Of a stretch of 64,000 bases of DNA, positions 7,863 to 16,916 are shown piece after piece. The stretch is taken from contig NZ_PDKN01000003.1 in the NCBI RefSeq assembly GCF_004116335.1, positions 124,001 to 188,000 on the forward strand, written 5' to 3'. The notes under the pieces were generated by a model. It made no database searches and had not been told where the DNA came from. It saw only the letters and a program-made list of their open reading frames with translations. The position numbers were made by a program, and so were the translations under genes. This DNA is from Candidatus Marinarcus aquaticus. GTDB taxonomy: Bacteria; Campylobacterota; Campylobacteria; Campylobacterales; Arcobacteraceae. Positions within the stretch are counted from its first letter, which is position 1, and the number at the start of each line of letters is the position of its first letter.

Positions 7863-9125
7863 ATGTTAAAAATAGCAATTTTAGGTGTAGGGACAGTCGG
7901 TTCGAGCGTAATCAATATTTTACAAGAGAATAAAGAGATTATCACTGCTCGAGCTGGATGTGAAATTGTACCTGCAATTGGTGTTGTCAATAACTTAAAT
8001 AAAAAACGAAACGTCAATATCGAATTAACAGACGATATTGACGCAGTTTTAAACGATGATTCCATTGATTTAATCGTGGAACTCATGGGTGGCATTGAAA
8101 AACCGTATGAAGTTGTAAAAAAAGCGTTAGCCAAACAAATTCCCGTGGTTACTGCAAACAAAGCACTTTTAGCGTATCACCGATATGAGCTTCAAGACTT
8201 AGCGGGGGATACACCGTTTGAGTATGAGGCTTCAGTTGCAGGAGGTATCCCAATTGTCAATGCGTTAAGAGAAGGTTTAAGTGCCAATCACATTGAGTCC
8301 ATTAAAGGGATCATGAACGGTACGTGCAACTATATGTTGACAAAAATGATCAATGAAGATGTAAACTACGATGAGATTTTAAAAGAGGCACAAGAGTTGG
8401 GATACGCTGAAGCGGATCCCACTTTTGATGTGGGTGGATTTGATGCAGCACATAAACTGCTTATTTTAGCCTCTATTGCCTATGGCATTGATGCCAAACC
8501 TGAAGACATTTTAATTGAAGGGATTCAAAATATCTCTTCGTATGACATTGAGTTTGCCAAAGAGTTTAACTATACGATTAAACTGTTAACCATTGCCAAA
8601 AAAGTGGGTTCTGAAATTCAACTTCGAGTACATCCCGTATTTATTTCAAACAATGAAATGATTGCAAAAGTTGATGGCGTGATGAATGGTGTTTCTGTAA
8701 TTGGTGATAAAGTGGGTGAAACGATGTATTATGGACCAGGCGCAGGTGGCGATGCAACAGCAAGTGCTGTAATTGCAAATATCATTGATATTGCACGTAA
8801 AGGGAAAGGTTCACCCATGCTTGGATTTGAAAGGTCACTTAAACAAAACCTTACATTAGCAAGCTCTGATTCGATTGAAACCAACTACTACTTACGACTG
8901 ACCGTAGAGGATAAACCGGGTGTTTTAGCGCAAATTGCATCGGTATTAAGTGATAAAAATATCTCCATTGAAAAGATGCTTCAAAAACCCGATAAAAATG
9001 ACAATGCCATTTTACTTCTTTCAACACATGTATGTAAGGAAAAAGACATCAAAGAGGCACTTGAAGAGCTTGAAACCCTCTCTTACGTCAGTTCTAAACC
9101 AGCGATGATCAGAATAGAAGCTTAA
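7863..9125 (+). CDS. hom: Homoserine dehydrogenase
   Basis: A 420-aa enzyme reducing aspartate semialdehyde to homoserine, the branch point to Thr and Met. It has an NAD(P)-binding Rossmann start (GVGTVGSS), the catalytic core with GIMNGTCNYMLT and AEADPTFDVGG, and a C-terminal ACT domain (YLRLTVEDKPGVLAQIASV) that usually gives Thr feedback control. A GTG lies directly before the ATG (7860), but the ATG at 7863 has the better spacing. The stop codon sits in the loop of a terminator, so this ends the transcript that runs from rpmE. Confidence 0.96.
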   Translation: MLKIAILGVGTVGSSVINILQENKEIITARAGCEIVPAIGVVNNLNKKRNVNIELTDDIDAVLNDDSIDLIVELMGGIEKPYEVVKKALAKQIPVVTANKALLAYHRYELQDLAGDTPFEYEASVAGGIPIVNALREGLSANHIESIKGIMNGTCNYMLTKMINEDVNYDEILKEAQELGYAEADPTFDVGGFDAAHKLLILASIAYGIDAKPEDILIEGIQNISSYDIEFAKEFNYTIKLLTIAKKVGSEIQLRVHPVFISNNEMIAKVDGVMNGVSVIGDKVGETMYYGPGAGGDATASAVIANIIDIARKGKGSPMLGFERSLKQNLTLASSDSIETNYYLRLTVEDKPGVLAQIASVLSDKNISIEKMLQKPDKNDNAILLLSTHVCKEKDIKEALEELETLSYVSSKPAMIRIEA

Positions 9126-9138
9126 TCGCTTCTATTTT
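9113..9138 (+). terminator. Rho-independent terminator after hom
   Basis: AATAGAAGC (9113-9121) pairs perfectly with GCTTCTATT (9128-9136) around a 6-nt loop that holds the hom stop codon, followed by TTG and T-rich sequence. The short T tract makes it moderate. Confidence 0.6.
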
Positions 9139-9208
9139 GTAATAAGTTCCTCTATATTTTAATTGCAAACTCATTGCAATCGCAGTACAATACCTAAAAA
9201 GAGATCAC

Positions 9209-10552
9209 TTGAAAAAAAGAAACAAACATCTCACCACAGAAAATATTCCCACTTTGATAAAACAACTTGCCATTCCTTCTATTACAGGGATTTTTTTTAA
9301 TACCATGTATAACGTAGTTGACACGTGGTATGCAGGTCTTATTTCAACAGAAGCCATTGCGGCTCTCTCTATTTGTTTTATGCTTTTTTTTCTTATTGTT
9401 GGTTTTGGATATGGTTTCAGTTCAGCCATTACCTCTTTGGTTGGAAATGCCAACGGTTCAAACAAACACTTCTTAGCCAAAGTCTATGGACAAAAAGGGA
9501 TTTTATTTATCATGCTTATAGGTGCCATTTTGATGCTCTTTGGTTTCACCTTTGAAAAAAATCTCTTTATGCTCTTAGGGGCAAAAGAGGCCTATTTAGA
9601 GCTTGCCTTAGCCTATATGGATGTGATTCTAATGGGTACCATCTTTTTTATGGCCAATTTTGCACTCAATGCCATTTTAATTGCCAATGGCGATACTAAA
9701 AGCTATCGAAATACCTTGATTTTTGGTTTCTTTGCCAATTTAGCACTCAATCCTCTTTTTATTTACGGTTTTTTATTTATTCCCTCTATGGGCGTTGCTG
9801 GGATTGCTTTAGCAACCGTACTCATACAAATCATGAATATGTGTTATTTAATCTATAAAGTCCGTCAACTGGAGGTGTTAGATTTTTTAAATATTCGATA
9901 CTATCTGCCTCATTTACATATTTATAAAACGTTCATCATTCAAGGCGTACCCAACAGTCTTAATATGCTCACCATGGCCATTGGTTCCATCTTAATGACC
10001 TACTTTGTCTCTCATTATGGAATAGAAGCAGTTGCCGCTTTTGGAATTGGTTATCGTGTGGAGCAAATCATGCTTATGCCAAGTTTGGGTTTAAGCACAG
10101 CAGCGTTAACACTCGTTGCAAATAACTACGGGGCAAAGCAGTATGAACGTGTGAGAGAGATTTTAGTCACCACGCTTAAATATGGGTTCACTGTCTCTGC
10201 TTTTGGCATTTTGTTTTTATATCTGACTGCCACTTTTATTATTGGTATTTTTACCAATGATGCCAAAGTCATTGAGATAGCCACTGGTTACATCTATATT
10301 GAAGTTTGGGTCTTTTTTGCTTATGTAACGCTCTTTATTTGTGTCTCAACCCTGCAAGGCATTAAAAAACCTAAGATGATTCTTTTCATTGCTCTGTATC
10401 GACAAATCATTGCCAAATTTATTGTGGCCTTTTTAATCGTTAAATACTTCAACTTAGAGATTGTTGCGTTGTGGATTGGCGTGGCACTGATGATATATTC
10501 TGCGGCTGTTTTTGCGTACTATTATACTCGTTCTCTGCTCATTAAATTATAA
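9209..10552 (+). CDS. MATE family multidrug/cation antiporter
   Basis: A 447-aa integral membrane protein with 12 hydrophobic segments in two six-helix halves, typical of MATE transporters that export drugs or metabolites against Na+ or H+. The first half has IPSITGIFFNTMYNVVDTWY, and NPLFIYGF and GLSTAALTLVANNYGA match recurring MATE motifs. Start is TTG at 9209. It stands alone between the hom terminator and the AraC regulator. Substrate is unknown. Confidence 0.92.
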   Translation: MKKRNKHLTTENIPTLIKQLAIPSITGIFFNTMYNVVDTWYAGLISTEAIAALSICFMLFFLIVGFGYGFSSAITSLVGNANGSNKHFLAKVYGQKGILFIMLIGAILMLFGFTFEKNLFMLLGAKEAYLELALAYMDVILMGTIFFMANFALNAILIANGDTKSYRNTLIFGFFANLALNPLFIYGFLFIPSMGVAGIALATVLIQIMNMCYLIYKVRQLEVLDFLNIRYYLPHLHIYKTFIIQGVPNSLNMLTMAIGSILMTYFVSHYGIEAVAAFGIGYRVEQIMLMPSLGLSTAALTLVANNYGAKQYERVREILVTTLKYGFTVSAFGILFLYLTATFIIGIFTNDAKVIEIATGYIYIEVWVFFAYVTLFICVSTLQGIKKPKMILFIALYRQIIAKFIVAFLIVKYFNLEIVALWIGVALMIYSAAVFAYYYTRSLLIKL

Positions 10553-10622
10553 TATTGATACTCTTTATTAAAAAAGAGGGCTTTTTGTGTTAAAATACCT
10601 TTTAAATTAACATAAGGTTTTT

Positions 10623-11603
10623 ATGATGAAAAGAGTCAACTATCTTGATTTATTAACCCAAATAAAAGAGATTAATAACCCTTTTTCACGTCATATATTT
10701 ATAGGCAGTATCAAACCAGAGTATGGTCAAGGTGAATCCATTTGGTATGATATGGGCAACGGTATTGCCGTCTCTATTCGGGACTTCTTTGTCTATGAAA
10801 AAACCATTCTCACTGAAACAAGCAATGTTCCAGGTGCTGTGATAATCTTTAATTTAGAAGGTGCGATTCCTTATGTATTTAAAGATCAACACGAATTTAT
10901 CATGAAATCCAACCATTTTCTATTGGGTCTTGGATCTGATGATTTTCAACTTGAAGCGACTTTTCTGCCTAAAATACGTTATAGAACGCTTACTATTGGT
11001 ATGAAAGAGGAACTTTTTTTACAATTAGGACACGGCATAAATAACGTCCATGAACACATGCAAAAAGCAAAGAAATTCAGTTACCGCCTTTTACAAGATG
11101 GTTTTATCAACCAACAACAAAAAGAGATACTTGCCAGTTTTAAAGACCAAAAAAGTTTTCATGACCTACTTAAAAATATCTTTTTAGAATCCAAAACGAT
11201 GGATTTAACACACTGCTCATTAAATCGGGCTGCTTTTCTTATGAATCACTCAAACGAACAGACAAAATATGATAAAAATCGTCTTCACTCACTGGAGCGT
11301 GCCAAAGAGCTTATTCTTAATGAGTATGCAAAAAATCTCTCTATTAAAGAGATTGCCTATAAATCAGCGATAAATGAGTGTTATTTAAAAAAAGATTTTA
11401 AAGCCTATTATGGCATGACCATTTTAGAAATGCTTCAAAGACGTCGTTTAGAAGTAGCTAAGAAGTTATTACAACAAAATCAAAGCGTTCAAGAGGTGGC
11501 TTCCAATGTAGGATACAAACATGCAGGACACTTCAGTAAACTTTTCACACAATATGTAGGCCACTCTCCTAGCCACTTTAAAAAAGAGTACAATGCTTTG
11601 TAA
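10623..11603 (+). CDS. AraC-family transcriptional regulator (PchR-like)
   Basis: A 326-aa regulator with a ligand-binding N-terminal region and a C-terminal AraC DNA-binding domain of two HTH units (about 225-322). The first recognition region is LSIKEIAYKSAINECYLKKDFK and the second ends in VGYKHAGHFSKLFTQYVGHSPSHFKKEY, a clear AraC signature. It is directly upstream of a siderophore-type TonB receptor on the same strand, like PchR-type regulators that activate receptor genes when the ferric siderophore is present. Target and ligand are inferred from this position. Confidence 0.9.
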   Translation: MMKRVNYLDLLTQIKEINNPFSRHIFIGSIKPEYGQGESIWYDMGNGIAVSIRDFFVYEKTILTETSNVPGAVIIFNLEGAIPYVFKDQHEFIMKSNHFLLGLGSDDFQLEATFLPKIRYRTLTIGMKEELFLQLGHGINNVHEHMQKAKKFSYRLLQDGFINQQQKEILASFKDQKSFHDLLKNIFLESKTMDLTHCSLNRAAFLMNHSNEQTKYDKNRLHSLERAKELILNEYAKNLSIKEIAYKSAINECYLKKDFKAYYGMTILEMLQRRRLEVAKKLLQQNQSVQEVASNVGYKHAGHFSKLFTQYVGHSPSHFKKEYNAL

Positions 11604-11635
11604 TTTCCTCTTTTTGCATATTATTTTCCCTATTA

Positions 11636-11673
11636 TGATAATAGAATATTGATAATCACAATCATAAATGATA
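11636..11673 (+). promoter_or_regulatory. Fur-box-like operator upstream of the TonB receptor
   Basis: TGATAATCACAATCA at 11650-11664 matches the 7-1-7 Fur consensus TGATAATNATTATCA at 13 of the 14 specified or 15 total positions except two changes in the right arm (TT to CA). Further GATAAT/ATGAT half-sites surround it at 11636-11642 and 11664-11672. It lies 40-70 bp before the receptor start, where Fur would block transcription under iron-replete conditions. Confidence 0.6.
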
Positions 11674-11703
11674 CTATTGCCACAAAAATTTAGGGAGAAT
11701 TTT

Positions 11704-13791
11704 ATGAATATGCCAACGTATAAATTATCTGTACCTTTGTGTATGCTTCTATTATCAACAACGATTGCTTTTTCTGCCGAATCAAAAACCACAAAAAGTG
11801 ACTCAAAACAACTTGACACAGTGACGGTTATTGGAAACAGCCATTCAAGTTATCTCAATACCAAAGAGATCAATCTCAATCGAACAATGATTGATATTGA
11901 TGAGAGTGCCAAATCAATTCAAATATTTAATGAAGATTTCATTGAAGATGCTCAACCACAAAACATTGAAGACATCATTAAAATGTCTTCAAATACCTCC
12001 TACCAAGGGGATAACCATGGACGAACCAATCAAATCAGTATGCGTGGGTTTTCAAGTATACCCATTTTGTTTGATGGGATGAGAGTCACCAATAAGATGG
12101 CTCATCCAGAACTTTTTAATCTCTCTTCTGTAGAGATTTTAAAAGGTCCAGATTCACTGCAGTATGGGGAATCAAGTCCTGGTGGTTTGGTTAATTTAGT
12201 CAATAAAAAAGCAACCAAAATAGCCTTAGGTAAAATAGAGCTTGATGTAAATGACAATCCATCCTATGCCACCAAGTTAGATGTGGGTGGCAGCTTAAAT
12301 GAGGCTCAATCTCTCTACTTCAGACTCAACTCTGTTTTAGAGTATGATGAAGGTTTTACGAACAGTAACACGGACACCACTCGTGTATTTGTTGCACCAT
12401 CATTGGCATATGATTTTAATGAGAACCATACACTCACTTTGGTTGCAGAGTATACCGATGAGACAACCCCCTCTTCTTTTGGTACTTATGTGAATAAAAA
12501 AGGGCACTTAGTCGCTCCAGTTGACCATATGATTTCACACCCTGATGAGGAGTTTGAGAAGACTCAAAAAATAGTAGGTTTTGACTTTGAAAGTCATTTT
12601 ACATCGTGGAATTCCAATTTGCGATACCGTTACATTGATTATGAAGGTCATAATGGAGATGTACACATGCCACAACGATACAATGAAATTACTGATACGG
12701 TAACTCGTGCTTATGCGTATCAAAAGCAAGAGTTTCAAGAGCATGCTCTTCAATACACACTCAATAAAGAGTTTGATATCTTTGATTTTAGAAACCGCAT
12801 CAGTGTGGGTGGAGATTTTAACAAAGCTTACACTAAAACGACCATGTTTTACGATCCAATGAATCCATATAATATCAACCTTTCCCACCCTAATTATGAG
12901 AATTTAACGTCACTTTCAGACCATCCCAATGCCACGGATATGACAGGGGATAAAACCTACACCAAATCATGGGGAACGTTTTTTCAAGACAGCATCAACT
13001 TCACGGATGATTTCCTAATGAATGTGGGTGTGAGATACAGTGAATCCAAACCCAAAGATGGACAAAAATCAGACGACTGGACACCATCACTGGGATTTAT
13101 CTATAAAGTGACACCTCAAACCTCTTTATATGCTAACTATTCTGAATCATTCACACCTAATACTGTAAGTGACAGCAGTGGCAATGTGCTTGATCCTGAA
13201 ACAGGTGAAGGATTTGAACTGGGAGTGAAACAAAAACTTTTTGATGACCGCTTCATGTTAACAGCTGCGGTATTTAAAATTGAGAAGAACAATATTGCTC
13301 TTTCAGATGACTCAACCCCACTTACAACAGACTATGTTGCCAGTGGAAAACAAAAAAGTAAAGGGTTTGAAATTGATATGAGTGGTGAGATTACACCAAA
13401 CTGGTCTATCGTAGCATCATATGGTTATACCCATACAGAGAATGTCGACGTGGACAATTTAGATTTAAGAAATATACCCAAACACACAGCAAACCTTTTT
13501 ACAACCTATTATCTCTCATCATTTAACTTACCTCATCTCTACATCGGTGGTGGTGTACGCTATTTAGGCGCACGTTATGCGGATGATAACAATGACATTA
13601 AATTTGATTCTGAAATCATCTACAATGCCACAATGGGGTATAAAAAAGGAAACTGGCGTGCAAGTATCAGTATGCAAAATTTAACCGACAAAGAGTATGT
13701 GGAGGGTGCTTTGGCAAGTAATGCTGCAGGGACAAGAGTCTATGTGGGAACTCCTCGAACTATTTTAGCATCCATCAGTTACTCTTTTTAA
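11704..13791 (+). CDS. TonB-dependent siderophore receptor
   Basis: A 695-aa outer-membrane receptor. It has a signal peptide ending near AFSAES, a TonB box-like DTVTVIG right after it, a plug domain (about 50-180, with ISMRGFSSIPILFDGMRV and VEILKGPDSLQYGESSPGG), then a 22-strand-type beta barrel ending in aromatic SISYSF. The plug resembles FhuE/FpvA-type ferric-siderophore receptors. The frame is open further up to an ATG at 11668, but the Shine-Dalgarno AGGGAG lies just before the ATG at 11704. It is headed by a Fur-like box and followed by a PepSY protein, so it is probably iron-regulated. The siderophore is unknown and no siderophore synthesis genes are nearby. Confidence 0.93.
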   Translation: MNMPTYKLSVPLCMLLLSTTIAFSAESKTTKSDSKQLDTVTVIGNSHSSYLNTKEINLNRTMIDIDESAKSIQIFNEDFIEDAQPQNIEDIIKMSSNTSYQGDNHGRTNQISMRGFSSIPILFDGMRVTNKMAHPELFNLSSVEILKGPDSLQYGESSPGGLVNLVNKKATKIALGKIELDVNDNPSYATKLDVGGSLNEAQSLYFRLNSVLEYDEGFTNSNTDTTRVFVAPSLAYDFNENHTLTLVAEYTDETTPSSFGTYVNKKGHLVAPVDHMISHPDEEFEKTQKIVGFDFESHFTSWNSNLRYRYIDYEGHNGDVHMPQRYNEITDTVTRAYAYQKQEFQEHALQYTLNKEFDIFDFRNRISVGGDFNKAYTKTTMFYDPMNPYNINLSHPNYENLTSLSDHPNATDMTGDKTYTKSWGTFFQDSINFTDDFLMNVGVRYSESKPKDGQKSDDWTPSLGFIYKVTPQTSLYANYSESFTPNTVSDSSGNVLDPETGEGFELGVKQKLFDDRFMLTAAVFKIEKNNIALSDDSTPLTTDYVASGKQKSKGFEIDMSGEITPNWSIVASYGYTHTENVDVDNLDLRNIPKHTANLFTTYYLSSFNLPHLYIGGGVRYLGARYADDNNDIKFDSEIIYNATMGYKKGNWRASISMQNLTDKEYVEGALASNAAGTRVYVGTPRTILASISYSF

Positions 13792-13802
13792 AAGTTTTTG
13801 AT

Positions 13803-14105
13803 ATGCTGAATAAAGTTTACACATATTTACGTACGCCAGAGACCAGTGGACGCACTATTGGTCTCTTTCGTGTACTTTTTTCTATTATTGGAGGACTATT
13901 GATTGCCTATTTAGGCATGACGCTATTAGCCTTTGTTCTTCCTTTACGCATTGAAGAAGCGGCAATTATTTCAATTATGTTTAATACCTTTGCTTGGGCA
14001 GTTGCTACTACGTGGATTGCTCTTTCATTTACAAAGATGCAAACACTGCTTCGCTTTTTAGTCCCTTTGATGGTGTTTGCTGTTTTACTTTACGTGTTTG
14101 TTTAA
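13803..14105 (+). CDS. Small membrane protein of siderophore-uptake locus (DUF3649-like)
   Basis: A 100-aa protein with three predicted membrane helices (about 24-45, 52-73, 80-99). The arrangement GGLLIAYLGMTLLAFVLP followed by EAAIISIMFNTFAWAV resembles DUF3649 proteins that sit between TonB receptors and PepSY proteins in iron loci. It starts 11 bp after the receptor and ends 11 bp before the PepSY gene, so it is part of the operon. Its role is unknown. Confidence 0.75.
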   Translation: MLNKVYTYLRTPETSGRTIGLFRVLFSIIGGLLIAYLGMTLLAFVLPLRIEEAAIISIMFNTFAWAVATTWIALSFTKMQTLLRFLVPLMVFAVLLYVFV

Positions 14106-14116
14106 AGGGTTTATAG

Positions 14117-15700
14117 ATGTCAACTGTTAAATCACAACTCTTTAAGCAACGTCTGTTTCGTATTCATATTGCAGCAGGAATCACCTTCTCTTTGGTAATG
14201 TATTTGGCAATATTTTTTGGTGTGTTTGCGATATTATTGCCTTATATTCAAACATGGGAAAAACCCTCTCGACACATTACTTCGGTTCCTATTACCAATA
14301 TTGATTATAATACAATGATTGAAGAAGTTCTTAATGAACCGGATTTTCCTAAAGATGGTTTGATGATAAATCTACCAGGAAGATTAGGTGACCCAGCGGT
14401 TGTTGTCACTCATCGATTTGCAAAACCCATTGCCTTTAATCCAAATACCAATGAACGTTTGAATAATGAAGATAAAAGAGTCTCTCATTTGGCTGCATTT
14501 TTAAATGAACTGCACTATGGTGCACCTCTTTCATTGATTGGTCGACTCTCTTTTGGTTTTGTTGCCGTAGGTACGATGGTTTTAATCATCACGGGTCTTA
14601 TTTTGATTATGCTGTTTAAATTTAAAAATCAAGGCAAAAATCAACAAGCCATTTTTTCAAAAATTCATGTTAAAGTCTTTACTTGGCTCTTTTTACCTTT
14701 TTTTCTCATCACACTCAGTGGTGCAGTGATGAATGTGGGCTTAATCAGTTCAGGGCCTATGTCTAAAATTCTGACCAAAGGTAAAGCCCAAGCCATTGAT
14801 GGCGTTGTAGGAAAAGTACTATTTCAACAAAGCGATCCCATTGCTAAAAAGAATGAAGCAGCACAAATGAAGCCCTTAAGCACATTAATACAAAAAGCAC
14901 AAGAGGTGAATCCTGATTTAATCTTCAAACAGATTAAACTGAGCAATTGGAATGATACAACTGCACAAGTTGAAATTATTGGTTATAACCCTTATAAACC
15001 CTTTTTAAATGGTGGGATTTTTAATCAACCCCGTGTTGTTTTAAATGCCCACACCGCAGAAGTAATCAACAATCAAACCGTCATGGATAAAGTATGGCCT
15101 GTGTTTGTTGCAGAGGGACTTTTTTTCTTACACTTTTTATTTGGAATTGATATTTTCTCTCGTATTATCATTGCTCTTATGATGGCATTGTGTGGGATTG
15201 CTTTGGGATTTGGTGTGATGTTATGGCTTGAGAAAAAAGCCAAAAAGTATGCTGATAAAATCACGTTTTATCACTGGATGGGGAAACTGTCACTTGCAAC
15301 CATGTTGGGTGTTATTCCAGCAACAGCAATACTTTTTGTTCTTCAATGGACGCTTCCTTTTGATCTACAAGATCGTGTTGTATGGCAACAAGGAATCTTT
15401 TATAATGTTTGGCTCTTTACTCTGTTTTGGTCTTTTTACCGACTCAACTCCTATCAAGCAGCCAAAGAGTTCTTTTTAAGTGGGGGAATTTTGTTTATTA
15501 TTGCCGCACTATGCCACATCTATTTTTCAGGATTCAATCCCATGGAACTATTAACAAATAACATGGGGCACATTTTTGCCGTAGATTTCACTCTTTGTCT
15601 AACCGGCATTATATTGATTTGGCTGGCTTTAAAACTGCCAACCAATCGAAAAGAGGCCAAAGTTTTTTGGCCCTTACAAGCTAAAAAGGAGAAAAAATGA
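14117..15700 (+). CDS. PepSY-associated TM helix protein (iron-regulated membrane protein)
   Basis: A 527-aa inner-membrane protein with a first helix at about 18-42, a large periplasmic loop with PepSY-like folds, helices around 150-170 and 185-205, and four or more at the C-terminus. FRIHIAAGITFSLVMYLAIFFG and ELHYGAPLS follow the pattern of PiuB-like proteins. Members are thought to help reduce or release iron from siderophores in the periplasm; this is not shown for the family as a whole. It overlaps the next gene by 4 bp. Confidence 0.88.
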   Translation: MSTVKSQLFKQRLFRIHIAAGITFSLVMYLAIFFGVFAILLPYIQTWEKPSRHITSVPITNIDYNTMIEEVLNEPDFPKDGLMINLPGRLGDPAVVVTHRFAKPIAFNPNTNERLNNEDKRVSHLAAFLNELHYGAPLSLIGRLSFGFVAVGTMVLIITGLILIMLFKFKNQGKNQQAIFSKIHVKVFTWLFLPFFLITLSGAVMNVGLISSGPMSKILTKGKAQAIDGVVGKVLFQQSDPIAKKNEAAQMKPLSTLIQKAQEVNPDLIFKQIKLSNWNDTTAQVEIIGYNPYKPFLNGGIFNQPRVVLNAHTAEVINNQTVMDKVWPVFVAEGLFFLHFLFGIDIFSRIIIALMMALCGIALGFGVMLWLEKKAKKYADKITFYHWMGKLSLATMLGVIPATAILFVLQWTLPFDLQDRVVWQQGIFYNVWLFTLFWSFYRLNSYQAAKEFFLSGGILFIIAALCHIYFSGFNPMELLTNNMGHIFAVDFTLCLTGIILIWLALKLPTNRKEAKVFWPLQAKKEKK

Positions 15701-16194
15701 AAAAATTGTTTTATTTGTTTTGTACATTCATAATGAGTTTGACTCTTTATGCGCACACATTGGTACTTAATCTTGATGACAATGAAGATGGAACGCTGTT
15801 CATACAAGGGATGTTTAATACGGGAGAGAGTGCCGAAGGTGCATTGGTCATCGTTGAATCACTTGACAATCAAGAAGTCTTGTTTAAAAAACGTCTTCCA
15901 AGCAGCAGTGAGCTTATTGTTCCTATGCCTAAAGTTGCCTATCATGTCGTTTTAGATGGCGGACCTGGTCACACGGTCATCAAAGAGGGAATTGAACCTA
16001 TTGGAGGATTTAAAGTCGAAGAAAAAAAAGAGACAAAAAAACAAAAAGCACCCAATCGTGCAAATATGCAAATATCAAACAGTCCTGCAGTAACAATTTC
16101 AATTGTCATTGCCTTTACTCTTCTTATTGCAACCATCGTTATCAGCATTTTTAATACCAATCGTTTAATGCGTGAATTAAAAAAAGGGTACTGA
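15697..16194 (+). CDS. Periplasmic protein with C-terminal membrane anchor, iron locus
   Basis: A 165-aa protein with a signal peptide (about 1-20), a beta-rich domain with FIQGMFNTGESAEGALVIV that resembles carboxypeptidase-regulatory or nickel-uptake DUF4198-type sandwiches, a Lys-rich linker (about 108-122) and one C-terminal helix (about 130-155). It is the last gene of the receptor-PepSY operon; its stop codon lies in the loop of a strong terminator. Function unknown; metal handling is a guess from context. Confidence 0.7.
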   Translation: MKKLFYLFCTFIMSLTLYAHTLVLNLDDNEDGTLFIQGMFNTGESAEGALVIVESLDNQEVLFKKRLPSSSELIVPMPKVAYHVVLDGGPGHTVIKEGIEPIGGFKVEEKKETKKQKAPNRANMQISNSPAVTISIVIAFTLLIATIVISIFNTNRLMRELKKGY

Positions 16195-16202
16195 CCCTTT
16201 TT
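16181..16202 (+). terminator. Rho-independent terminator ending the iron operon
   Basis: AAAAAGGGT (16181-16189) pairs perfectly with ACCCTTTTT (16194-16202) around a 4-nt loop containing the stop codon; the right arm supplies the U tract. It separates the iron operon from the following two-component genes. Confidence 0.8.
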
Positions 16203-16253
16203 CGTGTATTTATTGTGTAGTGATATCGTTTTAATCTGTGGTATACTTGCAGT

Positions 16254-16916
16254 ATGAAAATACTGCTGCTAGAAGACGATATCATACTCAATGAAATTCT
16301 TGAAGAGTTCTTAGTCAATGAGGGTTACACTGTTATTTCAACCTTTGATGGAGCACAAGCTCAATCTTTGGTCTATGAACAGACTTTTGACCTATTAATT
16401 TTGGATGTAAATGTACCCAATATCAATGGTTTTGAATTTTTAAAAGAGTTACGTTCACACAACATAAAAACCCCTGCTATATTTATCACCTCACTCAATA
16501 GCAGTAGTGATTTAAAACAAGGTTTTGAGAGTGGTTGTGATGATTACATCAAAAAACCGTTTGAACTGCAAGAACTCAGCCTTCGTATTAATAATATCAA
16601 ACGACTTTTTAACCTTGATTCAACTCATATATTTACCATTGCTTTAAATATCACTTACGATACCAACAATTATGAATTAAATAATGAGGGTATGAAAACC
16701 ATATTGCCCAAAAAAGAGGCCAAAATTTTAGAGTACTTTTTAAAAAATCAAGATAAAACCATCTCTATAGATGAACTCAGTGTGAATGTATGGAGTTATG
16801 AAGAGTATCCAAGCAGTGCTACTATACGTACCTATATAAAGAATCTTCGTCGATTGCTTGATGATGGTTATATCACAACACTCAAAGGAGTTGGTTATCG
16901 TTTTAACACAAAATGA
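16254..16916 (+). CDS. OmpR-family response regulator
   Basis: A 220-aa regulator with receiver (about 1-115) and winged-helix DNA-binding domain (about 125-218). The acidic pocket is ED at 7-9 with phospho-acceptor D51 (LLILDVNVP), and the KPF lysine lies in GCDDYIKKPF. The output domain ends in TLKGVGYRF, the usual OmpR wing. It is closely similar in plan to the regulator of the hvf operon at 45389-46045 and to the one at the right end. The histidine kinase overlaps its 3' end, so they form a pair. It follows a terminator, so control of the iron operon is possible but not shown. Confidence 0.93.
   Translation: MKILLLEDDIILNEILEEFLVNEGYTVISTFDGAQAQSLVYEQTFDLLILDVNVPNINGFEFLKELRSHNIKTPAIFITSLNSSSDLKQGFESGCDDYIKKPFELQELSLRINNIKRLFNLDSTHIFTIALNITYDTNNYELNNEGMKTILPKKEAKILEYFLKNQDKTISIDELSVNVWSYEEYPSSATIRTYIKNLRRLLDDGYITTLKGVGYRFNTK

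Noticed and set aside
10556-10590. Terminator after the MATE gene
   Set aside because: CTCTTT/AAAGAG can pair for 6 bp and is followed by GGCTTTTTG, but the all-AT stem is weak and the T run is offset; not listed as a feature.
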